Source: Burkholderiales bacterium (lineage in GTDB: Bacteria; Pseudomonadota; Gammaproteobacteria; Burkholderiales; Burkholderiaceae_C). From it: 6,714 nucleotides of DNA. Made by a program: the position numbers and the translations under genes. The DNA lies in NCBI GenBank assembly GCA_947458895.1, contig CANHBY010000070.1, positions 1 through 6,714 of the forward strand, written 5' to 3'. Of the stretch, positions 1-5,600 are shown piece by piece. Position 1 is the stretch's first letter, and every line of letters begins with the position of its first letter. The notes beneath the pieces were generated by a model. That model was not told the origin of the DNA and searched no databases. It saw nothing but the letters and a program-made list of their open reading frames with translations.

Positions 1-44
1 GCTCAGATTACGAGCAAGCAGGCCGCGGGCCAGACAGACGCTTT

Positions 45-71
45 AAAAGATAACGGCCCCTCAGGGCCGTT
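45..71 (-). terminator. Rho-independent terminator of the HU gene
   Basis: Positions 52-71 form a perfect 8-bp inverted repeat (AACGGCCC / GGGCCGTT) around a 4-base loop. Read on the minus strand, the hairpin is followed by ATCTTTT, a short uridine tract. It begins about 19 bases past the HU stop codon, which is the expected place for an intrinsic terminator of that gene. On the plus strand the hairpin is followed by GATCACGG, with no T tract, so it should act mainly for minus-strand transcription. Confidence 0.85.
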
Positions 72-90
72 GATCACGGACCAAATCCAC

Positions 91-372
91 TCACTTCTTC
101 TTGTTAACCGCAGCCTTGAAGGCCGCACCGGGAGTGAACTTGGGCACGGTCGCCGCTGCAATCTTCAGGGCCTCCCCGGTGCGGGGATTCTTGCCCGCTC
201 GAGCCGCGCGCTTGACGGCCTTGAAGGTGCCAAAGCCGATCAGTTGCACGTCTTGCTTCTTGGCCACCGTCTTGGTCACGATCCCCAACAACGCATCGAT
301 AGCACGAGCAGCCGCCGCTTTGCTCAGATCGGTTTCCTTTGCCAACGCTTCGATCAGTTCACTCTTGTTCAC
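91..372 (-). CDS. hup: HU family DNA-binding nucleoid protein
   Basis: The 93-residue product is a complete HU/IHF-family protein of normal length (about 90 residues). HU binds DNA as a dimer with little sequence specificity, bending it and compacting the nucleoid; this is family knowledge. The N-terminal helices begin MNKSELIEALAKETDLSK, the core strand motif GFGTF is at residues 46-50, and the DNA-binding arm carries GKNPRTG (60-66), including the intercalating proline P63. The C-terminus is basic (NKKK). Translation starts at GTG (372-370 on the plus coordinates), chosen because AAGGAG lies 7 bases upstream and MNK is the family's usual start. It appears monocistronic, with its own terminator at 45-71, and is divergent from the TPS operon. 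The lack of obvious sequence-specific IHF-type features favours HU over IHF. I see no convincing sigma-70 promoter upstream. Family assignment is very sure; the paralogue name is not. Confidence 0.96.
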   Translation of the reverse strand: MNKSELIEALAKETDLSKAAAARAIDALLGIVTKTVAKKQDVQLIGFGTFKAVKRAARAGKNPRTGEALKIAAATVPKFTPGAAFKAAVNKKK

Positions 373-379
373 GAGAGGT

Positions 380-385
380 CTCCTT
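380..385 (-). promoter_or_regulatory. Shine-Dalgarno site of the HU gene
   Basis: On the minus strand the sequence AAGGAG lies 7 bases before the GTG start codon. It is a full match to the anti-Shine-Dalgarno core and fixes the GTG as the start. A strong site suits a highly expressed nucleoid protein. Confidence 0.85.
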
Positions 386-511
386 GGTAATGAAAGGGCA
401 TTTTGGCAGAGGCGCTCCCGGAGATTGACCTACTCTGAGCGTTAACCGCCGCAATCCCTCCAAACTTGGGGCAAACGATCCCCAGCCGGAGCAAGCGGGA
501 CCGTTCTTCTT

Positions 512-541
512 GCCGAGCCCCCCCCAAAAGGGGGGGGTGGC
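512..541. repeat. C8-A4-G8 homopolymer palindrome in the divergent spacer
   Basis: Positions 518-525 are eight C, 526-529 four A, and 530-537 eight G, giving a perfect homopolymeric inverted repeat. GCC at 512-514 can also pair with GGC at 539-541 across a small internal loop. No T tract follows on either strand, so it does not look like a normal intrinsic terminator. It lies 146 bases from the HU start and 114 bases from the TpsB start, so it could fall in the upstream or leader region of either gene. Poly-C or poly-G runs of this kind can change length by slipped-strand mispairing; whether this one does is unknown. Confidence 0.8.
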
Positions 542-546
542 GTGGT

Positions 547-568
547 CGGGTCCGATTGGGGTCCGTTT
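547..568. repeat. Tandem 11-bp near-repeat upstream of the TPS operon, possible operator
   Basis: CGGGTCCGATT (547-557) is followed directly by GGGGTCCGTTT (558-568): 9 of 11 positions match, with GGGTCCG repeated exactly and 11 bases apart, about one helical turn. It is just upstream of a weak TAAATT element at 574-579 that could be a -10 box, though no good -35 is spaced for it. In-phase repeats at this position would fit a regulator site for the tpsB-tpsA operon. The role is inference; the repeat itself is seen. Confidence 0.35.
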
Positions 569-640
569 TGCCTTAAATTGAGGCCCTTGTTCTCCGCCCG
601 TGGCTCAGGTCAATCGGTGTCGGGGTTATTGGCTTGCAGT

Positions 641-645
641 AGGGG
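641..645 (+). promoter_or_regulatory. Shine-Dalgarno site deciding the TpsB GTG start
   Basis: AGGGG lies 6 bases before GTG 652. An in-frame TAG at 640-642 rules out any start further upstream. The alternative ATG at 673 has only a weak, more distant GAAG, so the GTG is preferred. Confidence 0.6.
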
Positions 646-651
646 AATCCG

Positions 652-2418
652 GTGGTTGCGAAGTGGTCTGGGATGGTGGGGCGTGGTGCGGCGACGTTGG
701 TGTTGTTGAGCCCATGGGTTTGGGTCATGGCGCAAGTGCCCACGCCAGGGCAGGTGGATGATTCGCAGTTGATCAATCAGCAGCAGCGCGAGCGTGCGCT
801 GCGCGAGAGGCAGGAGCGCCGGCCGGATGTGCGGTTGGAGGGCGAGGCGCCGAAGGCTGCCCAGAGCCTGCCCGCCCAAGAAAAGCCCTGCTTCCCGATT
901 GCCCGGTTTGAGTTGCAGGGCGAGAGGGCGAGTGAGTTTCAGTGGGCGCTGCAGTCGGCCATCACGCCGGATGATCCGCCGGCCAGTGGGGTCGATGGCG
1001 CTCGGTGCCTGGGGGCCAAGGGGATCAACACCATCCTGGCACGCGTGCAAAACGCGATCATTCACCAAGGCTTTGTGACCACCCGGGTGGTGGCGCCGCA
1101 GCAGGACTTGCGCAAGGGCGTGCTGGTGATGACGCTGGTGCCGGGCACCTTGAGCTCGGTGAGGTTGGCGCCTGGCAGTGATGAGCGTGCGTACACAAAG
1201 AATGTTCTGCCGATCGCGCCGCCAAACCTGGTGAACCTGCGTGACTTGGAGCAGGCGCTGGAGACCTTCAAGCGGCTGCCCAGTGCCGAGGCAGATATTC
1301 AAATTGCGCCTGCGCAGCCTGTGGACGGCAAGGCACCTCAGCCGGGCCAGAGTGATTTGTTGATCCAGTGGCGGCAGGGGCGTCCTTGGCGAGTGGGTGT
1401 ATCGGTGGACGACTCGGGCACCAAAGCCACCGGAAAGCTGATCGGCAATGCGAGCCTGAGCTGGGATCACCCGCTGGGGCTCAATGACCAGGTCACGGTC
1501 AACTTGAATCACGACCTGGGCGGCGCCAGTGGTGAGGGCCCACGCGGTACGCGAGGTGGTTGGCTGAGCTACAGCGTGCCGTTTGGGTATTGGCTGGTGA
1601 GTACCTCACTGAGCCGGGCTGATTACCACCAGACGGTGGCGGGCCAGGATGAAAGTTACGTCTACAGCGGCCAGAGCGACTCGGTCGATCTGAGGGCCTC
1701 GCGCATGGTGTACCGCGATGCGCAGCGCAAGCTCAGCGCCTGGGGCAGCCTGTGGAGCCGAAGCTCGAAGAATTATGTGGACGACACCGAAGTCGAGATT
1801 CAAAGGCGGCACACGTCGGGGTGGCAGGCGGGGCTGACACACCGGGAGTACATGGGTTCGTCGGTGCTCGATGCCAGCCTGGCGTACCGCCGAGGATTCG
1901 GGGGCTTGGGGAGCATGCCCGCGCCGGAAGAGATTTTTGACGAGGGCACCTCGCGCATGCAGATCGTCACGGCCGATGCGCAGTGGAACCAGCCCTTCAA
2001 GATCGGCGGCGCGCCGATGCGCTACCTGGGCAGTGTTCGAGCCCAGTGGAACCAGACCGCCCTGGTGCCGCAGGACCGCTTCAGCATTGGCGGGCGGTAC
2101 ACGGTGCGCGGGTTTGACGGCGAAACGCTGCTCACGGCCGAGCGTGGCTTCACAGTGCGCAATGATGTGGGCTGGCATTGGAGCCCGAGCGCTGAGGGCT
2201 ATGTGGGGGTTGACTATGGCCAGGTGTCGGGTCCTTCGGCCATCTTCCTGAGCGGCAACAAGCTGGCGGGGGTGGTGCTGGGCGTGCGGGGTGGCTGGCA
2301 GGTCCGCGGCACGCAGCAGTGGGGCTACGACGTGTTTGTGGGCGCGCCCCTGATGCAGCCCGAGGGCTTTGGCAAGCGCGCCACCATTGCCGGCTTCTCG
2401 CTCAACTGGCAGTACTGA
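652..2418 (+). CDS. fhaC: TpsB two-partner secretion outer-membrane transporter (FhaC/ShlB/HecB family)
   Basis: The 588-residue protein matches the usual TpsB size (about 550-600). It is predicted to sit in the outer membrane and export the neighbouring TpsA. Seen in order: a signal peptide with likely cleavage after A27 (VMA|Q); a charged, Gln/Arg-rich helix at about 36-60, like the FhaC H1 plug helix; a POTRA_2-type domain at about 80-170, with C80 and C119, the only cysteines, placed as in the conserved pair of this family; a second POTRA at about 171-245; then the beta-barrel. The loop-6 motif VRGF is at 485-488 (R486), and VDYGQV, the Omp85-superfamily partner motif, is at 520-525 (D521). 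The chain ends in NWQY, an aromatic C-terminal residue typical of BAM-inserted barrels. The GTG start is supported by AGGGG and an upstream in-frame stop. The gene lies 65 bases before tpsA, the usual transporter-exoprotein order. If TpsA is a CDI toxin, this would be CdiB. The family is certain; the symbol is by homology only. Confidence 0.95.
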   Translation: MVAKWSGMVGRGAATLVLLSPWVWVMAQVPTPGQVDDSQLINQQQRERALRERQERRPDVRLEGEAPKAAQSLPAQEKPCFPIARFELQGERASEFQWALQSAITPDDPPASGVDGARCLGAKGINTILARVQNAIIHQGFVTTRVVAPQQDLRKGVLVMTLVPGTLSSVRLAPGSDERAYTKNVLPIAPPNLVNLRDLEQALETFKRLPSAEADIQIAPAQPVDGKAPQPGQSDLLIQWRQGRPWRVGVSVDDSGTKATGKLIGNASLSWDHPLGLNDQVTVNLNHDLGGASGEGPRGTRGGWLSYSVPFGYWLVSTSLSRADYHQTVAGQDESYVYSGQSDSVDLRASRMVYRDAQRKLSAWGSLWSRSSKNYVDDTEVEIQRRHTSGWQAGLTHREYMGSSVLDASLAYRRGFGGLGSMPAPEEIFDEGTSRMQIVTADAQWNQPFKIGGAPMRYLGSVRAQWNQTALVPQDRFSIGGRYTVRGFDGETLLTAERGFTVRNDVGWHWSPSAEGYVGVDYGQVSGPSAIFLSGNKLAGVVLGVRGGWQVRGTQQWGYDVFVGAPLMQPEGFGKRATIAGFSLNWQY

Positions 2419-2483
2419 GGCCGTACCGCGGCCGTCATGACGCAGCCAAGCTGCAGATCCCAAACCAATAAGATGCTTCCCCG

Positions 2484-2699
2484 ATGAACAAGCTGTCCTA
2501 TCGAATTGTCTACAACGCGTCCCGCGGCCAGTTGATGGCGGTCTCCGAAGCCTCGCCGTCGGATCATAGTGGGTCTGGCGTCGAGGGTGAGACCGGTGGT
2601 GCGAAGCAGGCGGCGGGTCAGCCCCTGGTCACCCGGCCCTTGAGCTGGGCGATGTGGCTGGCGCTGGGCATGGTGAGCGTGGTGGGTTCGGCGCAGGCG
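2484..2699 (+). other. ESPR-type extended signal peptide of TpsA
   Basis: Residues 1-22 match the extended signal peptide region seen in long type V exoproteins: MNK start, basic and aromatic residues, and AVSE at 19-22. A Gly/Ser-rich, partly acidic spacer follows (23-50), then the hydrophobic core PLSWAMWLALGMVSVVG and the cleavage motif SAQA|G at residue 72. In this family the extension is thought to slow inner-membrane export and prevent periplasmic misfolding. Confidence 0.85.
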
Positions 2700-5600
2700 G
2701 GGCCCACGCAGATCGTGGTGGACCCCAATGCGGCGGCGGCCCATCGGCCCACGGTCGGCACGGGGGTCAATGGCAACGGGACGGTGGTCAACATTCAAAC
2801 CCCCAGTGCCGCCGGCGTGTCCCGAAACGTCTACAAGCAGTTTGATGTGGGTGCTGAGGGCGTGGTGCTCAACAACGCCCGGGTGGGCCAGAGAACGCAA
2901 GTGGCCGGGCCGGTGGCGGGCAACCGCTCACTGGTCAAGGGCACAGCCAAGGTCATTCTGAATGAGGTCAATGGCCCGGCGGGCAGCCAGCTCAATGGCA
3001 CGGTGGAGGTCTCTGGCGACCGGGCACAGGTCATCATTGCGAACCCGGCCGGGGTGACGTGTGATGGTTGCGGCTTCATCAATGCCAAACGAGTGACGCT
3101 GACCACGGGCACGCCGGTGGTCAATGGAGGCTCGCTGGAGGGGTACCGCGTCGAACAAGGCACCACCAAGATCGGGCCAGGCGGCATGAACACAGGCTCG
3201 GCCGACTACACCGACATCATCTCGCGGGCTGTGGTGGTGGAGGGCAAAGTTCAGGCACGCGAGCTGCGGGTGATCACCGGGGCCAACGAAGTCAGTGCCG
3301 ATGGCAGCCGCATCACGCCCATTGAGGGCAAGGGCCCCAAGCCCGAGTACGCGATTGACTCCAGTGAATTGGGCGGGATGTACGCCAAGAAGATCACCTT
3401 GATCAGCACCGAGGCGGGTGTGGGGGTGCGCCGTGCGGGCAACCTGGGCGCATCAGCCGGGGATGTACGGATCAGCGCGGATGGCAGCATCCTGGGAACG
3501 GGGGCCATCCAAAGTGCTGGCGACATCGTCATCGCTGCGCAAAACATCGCCCAATCGGGCTCAATACAGGCACGGGGCAATGTGCGGCTGAGCAGCCGCA
3601 ACAAGCTGGAGGTAGGCTCCGGCGTGATCGTCTCCAAGGGCGACACGACGCTGGAAGCACCGGTCATGACGGTGTCCTCGGACGCCCTGCTCGTGGCGGG
3701 CCTGAACGACGATGGTGCCGTCTCTGGGTCCTCGCAGTTGATGGTCTCGGGCGGCAGCTTCCAGTCCAAGGGCAAGCACGTGGTGGCCGCAGACTTTGAC
3801 ATTCAGGCCAAGACGGTGGATCTGGCCGACTCCACCTCTCAGGTGGGCATGTCGCTGGTCATCAATGCCGAAGGAAGTTTGACCACCGACCGCGCCAAGG
3901 TGCTGGCCGATCAATTGCTGTTGGCGGCGTGGGTGCTGTCGAACCGGGGTGGGCAAATCGTTCAAACGGGTTCGCAAAGCAGTGTGTTGCGCCTGCGTGA
4001 ATTGGACAACACCGAGGGCACCCTGCTGGTTCGAGGCGACACGGTGCTGGATCTGGGCAAGCTCGACAACACCAAGGGCCTCATTGGCGTCACGGCAGGC
4101 GGGCTGGAAATCCGCGCGCTGGGCGTGGTCAATCGTGGGGGGGCGATCGAGGCCGATGGGGAGCTCAAGATCCGCAGCAAGGGCCTGATCGACAACGAGC
4201 AAGGCAGGCTGCTGTCGAGCAAGTCCGTGGAGATCACCGATGATGATGCCACCCGCTCGCTGAGCGTGCAGGGCAAAGACGGCACCATCATGGGCCGTGA
4301 GGGGGTGACGTTGAAGGCGGCCTCTTACAGCGGAGACGGCGCCTTGTTGACCGAGGGCACCTTGGCGGTGGACTTGCAAAGCGGCCTGAGGAACACAGGG
4401 CATATGGCTGGTACGGTGGCCAATGTCTTTGTTACAGGAGGCTTCAGCAACGCCGGCACACTGGAGGCCGACGAGTTCAATCTGCGCAGCCAGGCTGTGG
4501 TCAACGAGGGCTCGGGTGAGATCTTGGCCAACAAGGGCCACATCGCGGCAGACACCGTGAGCAACCAAGGCTTGGTGGATGTGGGGCAGTTGCGAGTCGA
4601 TGCGAATGAAACAGTCAACAGCGGCAGGATTTACGGCAACGAGGTGAGTCTGGGCGGCGGCACGCTTCGCAATGAACAAGGCGGCGTGATCGCGGCCCGG
4701 GTGCAACTGGATCTTGGCGTGGCGCACGTCCAGAACGAAGAAGGCAGTGAGATCACCAGTGCTGGCTCCATGCGCATTGGCGGCTCGCTGGATGCCCAGG
4801 GCCATGCTGTGGGCCGAGCCCAGAGTCTGAGCAACAGCAGCGGCCTGATCGAGGCGGAGGGCCGCCTGGAGATGAATGTGGCGCAGACCACGAACAAGCG
4901 CTCCCGCTTTGAGATGCAGGAGCGTGTCACGACGCAAGAGCTGACCCTAGCAGCAGCCCCGGATGCCACGGTGCGCACCGAGACCACCGAGAGCGTGGTC
5001 ATCCAGGCCAGCGAGGCGGGCACGATTCGAGCCCATACGGTGGCCATCCAGGGTGCGATCGTGAACGACAAGAGTCGGATTCTGGGTGTGGATGTGCAGT
5101 ACGACAGCAACCAGCTGACCCAGATGGGCGCAGAGTCCACCCTCAGCACCCGCACGGTGACTCAGAACTCTGCCTCCGGCGAAGAGGTTCAAACCACCAA
5201 GACCGAGTTGGTGGAGTTCAGGCCGCTGATCTCAGCGAGCGCAAACCTGTTGCAGACGAACAAGGAGGCCAAGCCGGCAGCGGCACCCGGCGCGCTGCCT
5301 GCGGCCGCAGCGGGCGCGCAAGCAGCCTCCCCGGCAGCAACCCCTGTGGCGGCTCCAGGCGAGATGAGTGCAGCGCAGGTGAATTTGAGCCTGCCGCTGA
5401 GCAAGCAATACAGCGCCTCCGCCAGTGGCCAGAGCCTGGTTCAGACCGATGCCCGTCTGGGTGGGTACAAGACCTGGGTAGGCAGTGAGGCGCAGATGTC
5501 GGCACTCGGTGTAGATCCCCAGATCAAGCGCCTGGGCGATGCGCAGTATGAGCAAAGGCTGGTGGCTGATCAGGTGCAAAAGCTCACCGGCCGAATCTTG

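Noticed and set aside
1..44. Possible end of a tRNA or other gene at the left edge
   Set aside because: The stretch is too short and shows no tRNA arm sequence, reading frame or other recognisable signal.
70..445. Plus-strand open frames over the HU gene
   Set aside because: They are antisense to a full-length HU protein with intact motifs, a ribosome site and a terminator.
465..485. Inverted repeat TTGGGG / CCCCAG in the HU leader, about 6 pairs with an 8-base loop
   Set aside because: The stem is short, includes a G-T pair and has no T tract or conserved context, so it could easily be chance in GC-rich DNA.
512..541. Reading the C8-A4-G8 palindrome as a rho-independent terminator
   Set aside because: No T tract follows on either strand, and it lies between divergent genes where neither needs a terminator.
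610..1512. Minus-strand open frame of 300 codons opposite the TpsB signal and POTRA region
   Set aside because: It is antisense to clear POTRA sequence, has an Arg/His/Pro/Leu-rich composition, and shows no family signature.
1606..2463. Minus-strand open frame of 285 codons opposite the TpsB barrel
   Set aside because: It is a shadow of the TpsB barrel coding sequence, with no domain and biased composition.
3561..4937. Long minus-strand open frame of 458 codons opposite tpsA
   Set aside because: It lies wholly antisense to a well-supported TpsA frame. Its translation is rich in His, Arg, Gln and Ala with no recognisable domain, as expected from the reverse of GC-biased codons, and no ribosome site supports it.
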